Shown one piece after another: positions 28,256 to 37,175 of a DNA stretch of 64,000 bases. A program made the position numbers and the translations under genes. The stretch is from JBNLAN01 sp050302175. GTDB lineage: Bacteria; Pseudomonadota; Zetaproteobacteria; Mariprofundales; Mariprofundaceae. How positions within the stretch are numbered: the first letter of the stretch is position 1; each line of letters starts with the position of its first letter. Location of the stretch: assembly GCA_050302175.1 (NCBI GenBank), contig JBNLAN010000002.1:45253-109252 (forward strand). The letters run 5' to 3'. Under the pieces are notes generated by a model. That model searched no databases, was not told where the DNA came from, and saw only the letters and a program-made list of their open reading frames with translations.

Positions 28256-29677
28256 TTAATCCTTTTCCGTCGGCTTTTCCGTCGGCTTTTTCGTTGGACG
28301 TTGCCAATTGGGAAGATGACGCTGATCGGGCCGCGCCGACAAGGTCAGCCCCCCCTCGCTCACCCTGCGGGTAATAATGCTTCCGGCACCAATGGTCGCA
28401 TCCGAACCAACTTCGATGGGAGCCACAAGCTTGGTATCGGAACCGACGAATACCCTGTCTCCAATCACCGTGCGGTGCTTATTGGCACCATCATAATTGC
28501 AGGTGATGGTGCCGGCACCGATATTACAACCATTACCCATGCTTGCATCTCCGATATAGCTCAGATGATTGATTTTGCTGCCGCGGCCAATGACCGATTT
28601 TTTGATCTCTACAAAGTTTCCAATGTGCACCTGTTCATCCAGCTCGGCTCCCGGCCGCAGGCGTGCAAATGGACCAATCTTTGATCCGGAGCCCGCATTC
28701 GCCCCCTGAATATGACTGAAAGCAAACACCTCAACGCCATCATCAAGCCATGCATCTTCCAGCACCGCATATGGGCCAATCACGCAATCATCGCCGATCT
28801 GAGTGGAGCCATACAACTGGCTTCCGGCTTTGATCAGGGTATCGTTGCCGATGCGCACTTTGCTCTCAATCCGTACCGTTTCGGGATTCTCAATGCTCAC
28901 GCCCTGCATCTGCCAGTCCCGGATGATTCGCTGCTGCATGCACTTCTCGGCGAAAGCCAGTTGCGCGCGATCATTGATACCCTGAATCTCATGGACATCG
29001 CCAACCGTTCCGGAGTGAACCGACAGCCCCGCCTCCAGCGCAAGTGGCACGATATCCGGCAAATAGTATTCGCCCTGCGTATTGCTGTTTTCCACCTTTG
29101 CAAGCAGACGAAAAAGCTCCCTGGCCTTGACGCAAAAAATACCGCTGCTGACCTCTTTGATCTGCCGCTGCTCTTCACTGGCGTCCTTCTCTTCGACAAT
29201 CGAAACAATGTTTCCGCTCTTATCGCGCACAATTCTGCCGTATCCATGCGGGTGCCCGAAATGGGCCGTAAGTACAGTGACGTCCGATGCGTTTGTCTGA
29301 TGTGTTTGAACCAGTGAGTCCAGTGTCTCCGGACGAAGCAGTGGCGTATCACCGCAAACAATCAATACATGTTCGGCATCTCCGATCACCCGTTCGCACT
29401 GTAAAACAGCATGTCCGGTTCCGAGCTGCTGCTCCTGCGCCACCCATTGCAGATTCGGAATCTCCCCGATATAGGAGCGCACTGTATCGCCATCATGACC
29501 CGTAACCACAGCAATGGACTTCGGATGCAGCTGCTCTACGGCATGCAGTACATGCTCGAGCATCGCTATCCCCAATAAAGAATGCAGCACTTTCGATCTG
29601 GAAGATTTCATGCGCGTGCCCTTTCCGGCAGCCAGAACCACCACCTGAAGGTCGGGATACTGCATATGATGTGCCAT
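28256..29677 (-). CDS. glmU: Bifunctional UDP-GlcNAc pyrophosphorylase/GlcN-1-P acetyltransferase
   Basis: A 473-aa protein: N-terminal pyrophosphorylase (VVLAAGKGTRMKSSRSKVLH, then CGDTPLL), linker, and a C-terminal left-handed beta helix (IGPYAVLEDA, KIGPFARLRPGAEL, HIGNFVEIKKSVIG, GDASMGNGCNIGAGTITCNYDGANKH). It makes UDP-N-acetylglucosamine. The C-terminus has a short repeated TEKPTEK tail. It follows the atp operon terminator, in the common atpC-glmU-glmS order. Confidence 0.98.
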   Translation of the reverse strand: MAHHMQYPDLQVVVLAAGKGTRMKSSRSKVLHSLLGIAMLEHVLHAVEQLHPKSIAVVTGHDGDTVRSYIGEIPNLQWVAQEQQLGTGHAVLQCERVIGDAEHVLIVCGDTPLLRPETLDSLVQTHQTNASDVTVLTAHFGHPHGYGRIVRDKSGNIVSIVEEKDASEEQRQIKEVSSGIFCVKARELFRLLAKVENSNTQGEYYLPDIVPLALEAGLSVHSGTVGDVHEIQGINDRAQLAFAEKCMQQRIIRDWQMQGVSIENPETVRIESKVRIGNDTLIKAGSQLYGSTQIGDDCVIGPYAVLEDAWLDDGVEVFAFSHIQGANAGSGSKIGPFARLRPGAELDEQVHIGNFVEIKKSVIGRGSKINHLSYIGDASMGNGCNIGAGTITCNYDGANKHRTVIGDRVFVGSDTKLVAPIEVGSDATIGAGSIITRRVSEGGLTLSARPDQRHLPNWQRPTKKPTEKPTEKD

Positions 29678-29700
29678 GTCGATCCTCCGGTAGCGCTACT

Positions 29701-29718
29701 CTCGTGAACGTTCGCGAG
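29701..29718. promoter_or_regulatory. Palindrome upstream of glmU
   Basis: An 18-base near-perfect palindrome (CTCGTGAACGTTCGCGAG, one imperfect pair) between the atp terminator and the glmU start. It could be an operator for glmUS; no known regulator is recognised. Confidence 0.3.
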
Positions 29719-29722
29719 TATA

Positions 29723-29755
29723 CGAAAACAAAAGGGTCGCACAATGTGCGACCCC
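29723..29755 (-). terminator. Rho-independent terminator of the atp operon
   Basis: On the minus strand a perfect nine-pair stem GGGTCGCAC/GTGCGACCC with a three-base loop is followed by CTTTTGTTTTC. It starts 25 bases past the atpC stop. Confidence 0.85.
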
Positions 29756-29779
29756 TTGCAAAGAACAAGCGAATGAAGC

Positions 29780-30193
29780 TTAGTGCTTCTTTTTCTTCTT
29801 AAGCCATAGCAGACGCGCTGCCGCAATCGACAGCTCGGCTTCCGCACGTGCATAATCAACATCGCCTTTACGCTCAGCAACAAGCTCTTCAGCCCTGCGC
29901 TGAGCAGCCTGGGCTTCTGCCTCGTCAATGTCGCGTGCGCGCTCGGCAGAATCCGCCAGCACGGTGATCATATCAGGCTGCACTTCCATGAAACCGCCGG
30001 AAATAAACACCTCATCGACACTCTCGCCATTGGTGATGCGAAGCTCACCCGGAATCAAAGCGCTCAGAAGCGGAGCATGCTTCGGCAAGATGCCAAGCTC
30101 GCCAGCAGCCCCCGGAGCAACCAGCCTCTCCGCCTCTCCGCGATACACTTCGCGTTCGGCGGTGGCCACCAATACTTTAATGGTGCTGGCCAC
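29780..30193 (-). CDS. atpC: ATP synthase F1 subunit epsilon
   Basis: A 137-aa protein with the epsilon beta-sandwich (IKVLVATAEREVYRGEAERLVAPGAAGELGILPKHAPLLSAL) and a C-terminal helical pair (ERARDIDEAEAQAAQRRAEEL) ending in a Lys-rich tail. It couples the central stalk to catalysis and inhibits hydrolysis. Its start overlaps the atpD stop. Confidence 0.96.
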   Translation of the reverse strand: MASTIKVLVATAEREVYRGEAERLVAPGAAGELGILPKHAPLLSALIPGELRITNGESVDEVFISGGFMEVQPDMITVLADSAERARDIDEAEAQAAQRRAEELVAERKGDVDYARAEAELSIAAARLLWLKKKKKH

Positions 30194-31584
30194 TAGGCTT
30201 TCGCCTCCATCTTCTTGGCCTTCTCAACGGCTTCATCGATCGAACCGACCATGTAGAAGGCCTGCTCTGGCAGATGATCGTATTCGCCATTCAGGATGCC
30301 CTTAAAGCCCTTGATAGTATCTTCCTTCTTGGCGTAAACACCCGGCGAACCGGTGAATACTTCAGCAACGTGGAACGGCTGCGACAGGAAGCGCTGGATC
30401 TTACGGGCCCGGGTCACAACCAGCTTATCGTCATCCGACAACTCATCCATACCCAGAATTGCAATGATGTCCTGCAGCTCTTTGTAGCGCTGCAGCGTCT
30501 GCTGTACGCCCTGAGCCACTTCGTAGTGCTCGATGCCGATCACCTTCGGATCCAGCTGACGCGAAGTCGAATCAAGCGGATCCACCGCAGGGTAGATGCC
30601 GAGCTCCGCAATCTGACGCGAAAGCACGATGGTCGAGTCAAGATGCGCAAACGTGGTTGCAGGTGCCGGATCGGTCAAGTCATCCGCAGGCACATATACG
30701 GCCTGAACCGAGGTGATCGAACCGGTCTTGGTCGAAGCAATACGCTCCTGCAGACGGCCCATCTCTTCTGCCAGATTCGGCTGATAACCCACAGCAGATG
30801 GCATACGACCGAGTAGAGCGGATACTTCCACACCCGCCAGTGAATAACGGTAGATGTTGTCCACGAAGATCAGAACGTCGCGGCCTTCATCACGGAAGTA
30901 CTCGGCCATGGTCAGGCCGGTCAGGGCCACACGCAGACGGTTGCCCGGAGGCTCATTCATCTGGCCGTATACCAGCGCCACCTTATCGAGAACTTTCGAC
31001 TCCTTCATTTCGTAGTAGAAGTCGTTGCCTTCGCGGGTACGTTCGCCCACACCGGCAAATACGGAGTAACCACCATGCGCCTTCGCAATATTGTTGATCA
31101 GCTCCATCATGTTCACGGTCTTGCCCACGCCAGCGCCGCCGAACAGGCCCACTTTACCGCCCTTGGCGATCGGGGCCATCAGGTCGATTACCTTGATGCC
31201 GGTTTCGAGAATTTCCTGAGCCGGAGAGAGCTCTTCAAAGGTCGGAGCTGCGCGATGGATTTCCCAGCGATCTTCAGACTTCACATCTTCGCCGTCGAAG
31301 TCGATGCCATCACCCAGTACGTTCATGATACGTCCGAGCGTTGCCTTACCGACCGGCACCTTAATGGCTGCCCCGGTATCTTCTACAGTCATGCCACGAC
31401 GCAAACCGTCGGTCGAGCCCATGGCAACCGCACGCACGGCGTTATCACCAATGTGCTGCTGCACCTCAAGTGTCAGCTTGACTTCCTTTAGTTTCAACGC
31501 GTTATAGATATTCGGCAGCTCACCAGCTGGAAAACGAATATCCACAACTGGGCCAATGACCTGAATGATTGTTCCTACGCTCAT
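30193..31584 (-). CDS. atpD: ATP synthase F1 subunit beta
   Basis: A 463-aa catalytic subunit with Walker A GGAGVGKTVNMMELIN, the catalytic Glu/Arg region GVGERTREGNDFYYEM, DELSEED-like DELSDDDKL and ALLGRMPSAVGYQPNLAEEMG. It forms the catalytic sites of the F1 head. Confidence 0.98.
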   Translation of the reverse strand: MSVGTIIQVIGPVVDIRFPAGELPNIYNALKLKEVKLTLEVQQHIGDNAVRAVAMGSTDGLRRGMTVEDTGAAIKVPVGKATLGRIMNVLGDGIDFDGEDVKSEDRWEIHRAAPTFEELSPAQEILETGIKVIDLMAPIAKGGKVGLFGGAGVGKTVNMMELINNIAKAHGGYSVFAGVGERTREGNDFYYEMKESKVLDKVALVYGQMNEPPGNRLRVALTGLTMAEYFRDEGRDVLIFVDNIYRYSLAGVEVSALLGRMPSAVGYQPNLAEEMGRLQERIASTKTGSITSVQAVYVPADDLTDPAPATTFAHLDSTIVLSRQIAELGIYPAVDPLDSTSRQLDPKVIGIEHYEVAQGVQQTLQRYKELQDIIAILGMDELSDDDKLVVTRARKIQRFLSQPFHVAEVFTGSPGVYAKKEDTIKGFKGILNGEYDHLPEQAFYMVGSIDEAVEKAKKMEAKA

Positions 31585-31612
31585 TTCTTACGACCTCACT
31601 TCAAAAGTAACT

Positions 31613-32470
31613 TTATTGTGCAGCAGCAGCGCCGGCGCAGATTTCCGCCAGCTCCTGCGTAATTGCTGCCTGACGTGCCTTGTTATAGGTAATGCTGAGA
31701 TCCTTCACGATCTCCTTGGCATTATCCGTAGCAGCCTTCATGGCCACCATACGTGCAGACTGTTCGCATGCCTTGTTTTCAAGCACGCCATGATAAACCA
31801 GCGACTCAACGTAGCGATGCAACAAACCGTCCATCACTTCCTTGCTGTCCGGCTCATACAGGTAATCCCAGTAGCTTGCATGCTTCTTCACTTCCGAAAC
31901 AGGGCAAGGCAGCAACCTTGTTGCAGTCGGAGTCTGGGTCATGGTGTTGACGAACTCGCTGAAAATCAGATGAACCTCATCCAGCTCACCCTTGATATAG
32001 CGATCCATGGCCACACTAACCACGCCGATAATATCGCTAACCTCAGGGGTATCGGGAACATTTTCCTTGGTGCCAACCACCTTGGCTCCAACCCTGCGCA
32101 TGAAAGAACCGGCGCGGCGGCCAATGGTCAGCACTTCCACCTCCGCCTTCTGCGCTTTCATGAACTTCAGGGCGACTTTCAGTGCATTGGTATTCAAACC
32201 ACCGCAAAGACCCTTGTCGGTAGTGATCATGATCAGACCGACTTTCTTGATCTCGGCACGCTCGGTCACAAATGGGTGCTTATATTCCGGATGTGCCTGC
32301 ATCAGGTTTGATACGACCTGCGCAATACCCTCGGCATAGGCACGCGCAGATACCACGCGATCCTGAGCCTTACGCATCTTCGATGCCGCAACCATCTCCA
32401 TGGCCTTGGTGATCTTAGCCGTGTTCTGAATGGCCTTGATCTGGCCCCGAATCTCCTTCGCTGATGCCAC
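31613..32470 (-). CDS. atpG: ATP synthase F1 subunit gamma
   Basis: A 285-aa central-stalk subunit. N-terminus AKEIRGQIKAIQNTAKITKAMEMVAASKMRKAQ and C-terminus ARQAAITQELAEICAGAAA form the antiparallel coiled coil that rotates inside the head; the middle contains TDKGLCGGLNTN. Lies between atpA and atpD. Confidence 0.97.
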   Translation of the reverse strand: MASAKEIRGQIKAIQNTAKITKAMEMVAASKMRKAQDRVVSARAYAEGIAQVVSNLMQAHPEYKHPFVTERAEIKKVGLIMITTDKGLCGGLNTNALKVALKFMKAQKAEVEVLTIGRRAGSFMRRVGAKVVGTKENVPDTPEVSDIIGVVSVAMDRYIKGELDEVHLIFSEFVNTMTQTPTATRLLPCPVSEVKKHASYWDYLYEPDSKEVMDGLLHRYVESLVYHGVLENKACEQSARMVAMKAATDNAKEIVKDLSITYNKARQAAITQELAEICAGAAAAQ

Positions 32471-32482
32471 GTAAAACTCCTC

Positions 32483-34024
32483 TTAGTAGGTGCCGGTCGC
32501 CTTGAAGTCAGCGGCTGCTTTCTTCAGGCCTTCGACAACCTTATCGGTGAGTTCCGGCGTTTCGTTCAGACCCTTGACCAGGGCTGCGCAATCCGAATTC
32601 AGGTAAGCCATATAGCCCTTCTCGAATGCGGTAATGCGATTAACCTCGATCTCATCCAAGTCACCGTTATTCAGGGCAAACAGGATGGCAGTCATTTCGG
32701 CAACGGTCTGCGGGCTGTTTTCGTTCTGCTTCAAAACTTCAACGCCGCGCTTACCGCGCTCGATCTGTTTACGGGTTGCTTCATCAAGGTCGGAAGCGAA
32801 CTGTGCAAACGCAGCCAGTTCACGATACTGGGCAAGGTCAAGACGCAAGCCCCCGCCAACCTTCTTCATCGCCTTGGTCTGTGCAGCACCGCCCACACGG
32901 GATACTGACAAACCAGCGTTGATCGCAGGACGCTGGCCGGCATTGAACAGTGAAGTTTCAAGGAAGATCTGGCCATCGGTAATGGAGATCACGTTGGTTG
33001 GTACGAATGCAGAAACGTCACCTTCCTGAGTCTCAATGATCGGCAGCGCAGTCAACGAACCGGTCTTGCCTTTCACTTTACCGCCGGTGAACTTCTCCAC
33101 ATAGGTTTCGTCCACACGCGCAGCACGCTCCAGCAGACGCGAGTGCAGATAGAACACATCACCCGGATAAGCTTCGCGGCCCGGAGGACGGCGCAGAATC
33201 AGGGAAACCTGACGATAGGCCCAGGCCTGCTTGGTCAGATCATCGTATACAATCAGAGCATCTTCGCCGCGATCGCGGAAATATTCGCCCATCGCGCAAC
33301 CGGAGTACGGCGCGATGTACTGCAGAGCGGCCGATTCGGATGCGGATGCAGCAACGATAATGGTGTTATCCAGAGCGCCGTGCTCTTTCAGGGTGCGCAC
33401 CACGTTGGCAACCGTGGATGCCTTCTGGCCGACCGCTACATATACGCAGGTTACGCCGGTGTCTTTCTGGTTGATGATGGTATCGATGGCGATGGCGGTT
33501 TTACCTGTCTGGCGGTCACCGATGATCAGCTCACGCTGGCCACGACCAACAGGAACCATGGAGTCGATGGCCTTCACGCCGGTCTGCAGAGGCTGGTCAA
33601 CCGATTTACGCTCGATCACGCCAGGTGCAATACGCTCAACCGGAGTAAACTCCTCCGCCTTGATCGGGCCCTTGCCGTCAATCGGCTGACCCAGCGCGTT
33701 GACCACGCGACCCTTCAGGGCCGGACCGGTCGGAACTTCGAAGATGCGGCCGGTGCACTTCACCTGATCGCCTTCGCGCAGGTGGGTGTACTCACCGAAA
33801 ATCACAGCACCGACGCTGCCCTCTTCCAGGTTCAGCACCATGCCCATGGTGTCGCCCGGAAAGACCAGCATTTCGCCAGCCATGGCTCCGGAAAGGCCAT
33901 GAATCAGAGCCACGCCGTCACCGACGGAGATCAGACGACCCACGTTGGCATCTTCTGCCCCTGCCTTGTATCCTTTGATCTGTTCCTTGATGATGGAACT
34001 GATTTCTGCGGTATCCAGCTTCAT
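32483..34024 (-). CDS. atpA: ATP synthase F1 subunit alpha
   Basis: A 513-aa subunit with P-loop GDRQTGKTAIAIDT, the conserved PGREAYPGDVFYLHSRLLERAA and SVSRVGGAAQTKAMKKV. It carries the non-catalytic nucleotide sites of the F1 head. Standard length and order. Confidence 0.98.
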   Translation of the reverse strand: MKLDTAEISSIIKEQIKGYKAGAEDANVGRLISVGDGVALIHGLSGAMAGEMLVFPGDTMGMVLNLEEGSVGAVIFGEYTHLREGDQVKCTGRIFEVPTGPALKGRVVNALGQPIDGKGPIKAEEFTPVERIAPGVIERKSVDQPLQTGVKAIDSMVPVGRGQRELIIGDRQTGKTAIAIDTIINQKDTGVTCVYVAVGQKASTVANVVRTLKEHGALDNTIIVAASASESAALQYIAPYSGCAMGEYFRDRGEDALIVYDDLTKQAWAYRQVSLILRRPPGREAYPGDVFYLHSRLLERAARVDETYVEKFTGGKVKGKTGSLTALPIIETQEGDVSAFVPTNVISITDGQIFLETSLFNAGQRPAINAGLSVSRVGGAAQTKAMKKVGGGLRLDLAQYRELAAFAQFASDLDEATRKQIERGKRGVEVLKQNENSPQTVAEMTAILFALNNGDLDEIEVNRITAFEKGYMAYLNSDCAALVKGLNETPELTDKVVEGLKKAAADFKATGTY

Positions 34025-34073
34025 ATTTTTACCTCTGACTTCTACGTATCAAGTATCGTTAAACTTTTTGGCT

Positions 34074-34598
34074 TCAGGCTGCCAGTGCCTTACGCAAGCC
34101 TTCCAGCTTGCCGCGTACGGAGTGATCGATCTGGCGATCGCCAACATTCACAACCATGCCGCCCACAATGTTGCTATCCACCGAAACATCCAGGCTCACC
34201 TTACGGCCGAGCAGCTTGCCAACAGCAGCTGCCAGCTTCTCCTGAGCCTTCGCATCCAGCTTCGCGGCAACCACCACGTCAGCTTTCAGTGTTTCGCTTG
34301 CATCACGTACCATGGCTTCAAACAGCTCGGAAATTTCCGGCAGCAGCACAGCCTTGTTACGTTCACATAGCAACAGGGCAAGGCGCTCCAGCTCCTTGGA
34401 AACGGAACCTGCCGCCTTGGTCAGCATGGCCGACTTTTGCCCGGCTGGCACCTGCGGCGCTTCCAGAACAGCCTTAACCTCAGCTACGGCAACAACTGCG
34501 GCCAGTTTGGCCAACCCATCGGAGAGACCTTTGACGCCCTCCTGATGCAGCTCAAACAGAGCCCGCGCATAGCGTCGGGAAACGTTCAGTGAGCTCAT
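34074..34598 (-). CDS. atpH: ATP synthase F1 subunit delta
   Basis: A 174-aa OSCP-type subunit: N-terminal RRYARALFELHQEG helical bundle and C-terminal KVSLDVSVDSNIVGGMVVNVGDRQIDHSVRGKLEGL. It joins the peripheral stalk to the head. The start overlaps the atpF stop by four bases. Confidence 0.96.
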   Translation of the reverse strand: MSSLNVSRRYARALFELHQEGVKGLSDGLAKLAAVVAVAEVKAVLEAPQVPAGQKSAMLTKAAGSVSKELERLALLLCERNKAVLLPEISELFEAMVRDASETLKADVVVAAKLDAKAQEKLAAAVGKLLGRKVSLDVSVDSNIVGGMVVNVGDRQIDHSVRGKLEGLRKALAA

Positions 34599-35077
34599 GC
34601 GCGACCAAACCCTTCGCTGATGACGCGATCAACCAGGTCGGCGTGACGCTTCGCATCCAGTTCGGACTCGATCACACGCTCTGCTGCCAGCAGCGCAATA
34701 TCGGCAACCTCACCACGCAGCGCCTGACGGGCACGTGCGACTTCAGCCTCAACTTCCTCACGGGCGCTATCGACGATCTGCTGAGCATCAGTTCTGGCCT
34801 TATTGACCGACTCTTCCTGAACCTCGGCGGCACGACGATCTGCAGCAGCAACAATTTCCTGGGCACGCACGCGGGCGTCCTTCAGGAGATTATTGATTTC
34901 CGCTTCAGCCTTGGCTTTCTCGTCTTTGGCAGCATCTGCCGCCGCAAGCCCTGCTTCGATTTTCGCAGTACGGGCTTCCATCGCATTGTTAAGCGGCGCG
35001 TAGAGAACCTTCCACAACAGCCCCAACATGGTCAGGAATACGACAATCTGCCCAATAAATGTCAGATCAATACTCAT
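34595..35077 (-). CDS. atpF: ATP synthase Fo subunit b
   Basis: A 160-aa peripheral-stalk subunit: one N-terminal membrane helix (LTFIGQIVVFLTMLGLLWKVLYAPL) and a long, highly charged Ala-rich helix forming the b-dimer coiled coil (AAADAAKDEKAKAEAEINNLLKDAR). Only one b-type gene is present, so the stalk is probably a b homodimer. Confidence 0.96.
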   Translation of the reverse strand: MSIDLTFIGQIVVFLTMLGLLWKVLYAPLNNAMEARTAKIEAGLAAADAAKDEKAKAEAEINNLLKDARVRAQEIVAAADRRAAEVQEESVNKARTDAQQIVDSAREEVEAEVARARQALRGEVADIALLAAERVIESELDAKRHADLVDRVISEGFGRA

Positions 35078-35128
35078 GAGACAACCTCACTCCTTTGCTT
35101 TTACTTTGCACTTCGGGTGCCGGATCGC

Positions 35129-35383
35129 TTAGCCCAGGAACGGGTTGGCGAACAGGAACCACAGAGCAAAGGCCATGATGATGAACGGGAACGATTCCAT
35201 CAGACCTGCAAAGATAAACATGTTGAACATCAGTTGCGGACGCATTTCAGGCTGACGTGCAATACCCTCCAGGGTCTTGGAACAAATCAGGCCCCAGCCG
35301 ATTGCAGAACCAAGGCCCGCAGCGGCAAGAATAACGCCAACAGAGATCGCCGTAGCGGCTGTGATGATCGTTGTTGCTTCCAT
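35129..35383 (-). CDS. atpE: ATP synthase Fo subunit c
   Basis: An 84-aa helical hairpin. The loop is EGIARQPEMRPQL, and the ion-carrying carboxylate is the Glu in GLMESFPFIIM. At the helix 1 position where Na+-type rings carry Gln there is Trp (SAIGWGL), so I infer a proton ring. The usual helix 1 glycine pattern is partly broken (GLGSAIGWG), which might affect ring size. Confidence 0.97.
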   Translation of the reverse strand: MEATTIITAATAISVGVILAAAGLGSAIGWGLICSKTLEGIARQPEMRPQLMFNMFIFAGLMESFPFIIMAFALWFLFANPFLG

Positions 35384-35431
35384 GTTGAAACTCCTTACTT
35401 ACTTTAAAATAATATAAATATCGTCTAGCGA

Positions 35432-36277
35432 TTAGTGTTCTACCGGCTGGTGCGCTATGGAGAGATACACCACCGTAAGAATCATGAAGATAAATGCCTG
35501 CAGCAGACCGATGAACATGTGGAACAGGGACCAGCCCAGACCCACCACAACACCGGCCACCATGCCGACCGCACCACCGCCCAGGAGCAGGAAGGCGATC
35601 AGCAGGAAGATCACTTCGCCGGCAAACATATTACCAAACAGTCGGAAGGAAAGGCTCAAAGGCTTGGCCACCTCTTCCACAAGCTTCAGAATCAGGTTGA
35701 TCGGAATCAACAGCACGCCAAGAAGCTTCACGATCGGGTTCTTGGAATCGAGCAGCAGTGCCGCAAACGGCTGCAGCAACAGCTCCATGGTGAAGTGCAC
35801 CGGCTTCAGCTTGAACTCATAATAGAGCACCATCAGAAACACGCTGATCGCCATCGCTGCCGGCAGATTCAGGTCGTTGGTCGGGACCGGACGGAAATGC
35901 TCAACGCCGAACAGATGAGCAATATTACCCAACAGGTAGGCGGGAAGAATATCCAGGCAGTTGCACAGGAAGATGAAGATGAAGATGGTCATCGCCAGCG
36001 GTGCAATCATCGGATTGTGCACGGGGAAGTTATCTTTCACGGTGGTGTTGATGAAATCGACCACGGTCTCCATGAAGTTCTGTGCGCCGGTCGGTGCTCC
36101 ATCGGTAATGCGCCTTCCGAGCCACAGGCCGAACAACACCAAAGAGGTCGCAATGGTAATCGTCAGCAGCATGGTATCCAGATGGATCTGCATAAACGGA
36201 TTACTTTCGTCGATTTTCAAAGTCCAGTAATGGAGGTGATCTGCGATCCCGCCGCTGCCATGCTCTTGCTCAGCCAA
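35432..36277 (-). CDS. atpB: ATP synthase Fo subunit a
   Basis: A 281-aa membrane subunit with the proton-channel helix KLVEEVAKPLSLSFRLFGNMFAGEV (the essential Arg in LSFRLFGN) and GLLQAFIFMILTVVYLS. It forms the stator half-channels next to the c-ring. Confidence 0.97.
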   Translation of the reverse strand: MAEQEHGSGGIADHLHYWTLKIDESNPFMQIHLDTMLLTITIATSLVLFGLWLGRRITDGAPTGAQNFMETVVDFINTTVKDNFPVHNPMIAPLAMTIFIFIFLCNCLDILPAYLLGNIAHLFGVEHFRPVPTNDLNLPAAMAISVFLMVLYYEFKLKPVHFTMELLLQPFAALLLDSKNPIVKLLGVLLIPINLILKLVEEVAKPLSLSFRLFGNMFAGEVIFLLIAFLLLGGGAVGMVAGVVVGLGWSLFHMFIGLLQAFIFMILTVVYLSIAHQPVEH

Positions 36278-36298
36278 TGCGAACTCCCTTATTCAATC

Positions 36299-36706
36299 TC
36301 ATACTCGCAACCGATCCGCTTCCCGCTTCGCCACAAGTGCGGTTCTTACAAAAACCACCACCTGCGCCAGAAAAATACCGGCTGCCACAAACAGCAAATG
36401 AAGACCCAGTGCATACGCCAGCAGCATCGCAATCAGCAGCACGAAAAACCGAACCACCGCGCCGACATACAACAGGCGCTTCGCCCCCTCCGCATCCAGA
36501 CTCCCTGAGTCGGCGATGCGGCGGGCCAGCCACAGGTTATTCAGAAACATCAGCGCCACCCCAAACAGGCAGCTAACCCCCGAAATCAACCCCAGCCAGC
36601 AGGCCAAGGCAAAAGAGAGGATAAGGCCAAAACCGCCTTGCCAGAGGCCTGTAGTCCAGGCTTCGGATGCAAGTTTTTGCCGGGCAGCGTCAGTCGAATC
36701 GTTCAC
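36299..36706 (-). CDS. atpI: ATP synthase-associated protein I
   Basis: A 135-aa protein with four hydrophobic segments (LILSFALACWLGLISGVSCLFGVALMF; FFVLLIAMLLAYALGL; LLFVAAGIFLAQVVVFV) at the start of the atp operon. This is the position and build of AtpI, which helps c-ring assembly. Sequence match is weak, as usual for this family. Confidence 0.85.
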   Translation of the reverse strand: MNDSTDAARQKLASEAWTTGLWQGGFGLILSFALACWLGLISGVSCLFGVALMFLNNLWLARRIADSGSLDAEGAKRLLYVGAVVRFFVLLIAMLLAYALGLHLLFVAAGIFLAQVVVFVRTALVAKREADRLRV

Positions 36707-36784
36707 TAGATTTCGTTAATATCCGGTGCGTTTCACGAAGCGACAGCTCTTGATGGAAAACCGCCTCCCCTTTTGCGAGGCCGA

Positions 36785-36813
36785 TTTATAGCAGCATCGA
36801 CTCGTCAATTCAA
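36785..36813 (-). promoter_or_regulatory. Sigma-70-type promoter of the atp operon
   Basis: On the minus strand TTGAAT, a 17-base spacer and TATAAA precede atpI by about 80 bases. The predicted start is near 36778. A GC-rich small hairpin (GCCTC/GAGGC) follows in the leader. Confidence 0.6.
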
Positions 36814-36851
36814 CCAGAAAGTTTCCCCGGTAATTGTGGCGAAACTGACGC

Positions 36852-37175
36852 TCACTCATACACCTCTTTCAGCGCCTGCAGATAGCGCTCGCCCTTGCTT
36901 TTACCGTCCGGCATCACGCTCTCCGGCACCTCTCCCATCGCCTTCAGTGATTCATTGGCGTAGGCAAGCTTCTCCTTCTCGCTCATCTCGCGCCAGTCCG
37001 AGGCATCAACAATTCCATCCCCTGTCTTGTCGAAGACTGCATCCACCGTCACGGGGGGTGAACTCTCCTCCTCAACAACAGTGGCAGCATCTGCCGGTGC
37101 CGGATCTTCAGCAAGAACCGGCGCCGACAGCAACACTGTCAGCACCAGCCCGAGCGAAAAAACAAGAGCTCGCAT
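36852..37175 (-). CDS. Small secreted EF-hand-like protein
   Basis: A 107-aa protein with a signal peptide (MRALVFSLGLVLTVLLSAPVLA, cut near residue 22), an acidic Pro/Glu linker and one EF-hand-type loop DKTGDGIVDASDW (Ca2+-ligand positions occupied). The rest is a charged helix. Periplasmic. Its ATG overlaps the ahcY stop (TGATG), so it is co-translated with ahcY and should fall under the same riboswitch, which is odd for a calcium-type protein. Function unknown. Confidence 0.75.
   Translation of the reverse strand: MRALVFSLGLVLTVLLSAPVLAEDPAPADAATVVEEESSPPVTVDAVFDKTGDGIVDASDWREMSEKEKLAYANESLKAMGEVPESVMPDGKSKGERYLQALKEVYE

Noticed and set aside
33143..34477. Plus-strand frame (444 codons) opposite atpA/atpH
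   Set aside because: Shadow of conserved atp genes; no ribosome site or recognisable protein features.
35129..35383. Sodium-dependent ATP synthase
   Set aside because: The Gln of the Na+ site on helix 1 is replaced by Trp, so the Na+ signature is incomplete.
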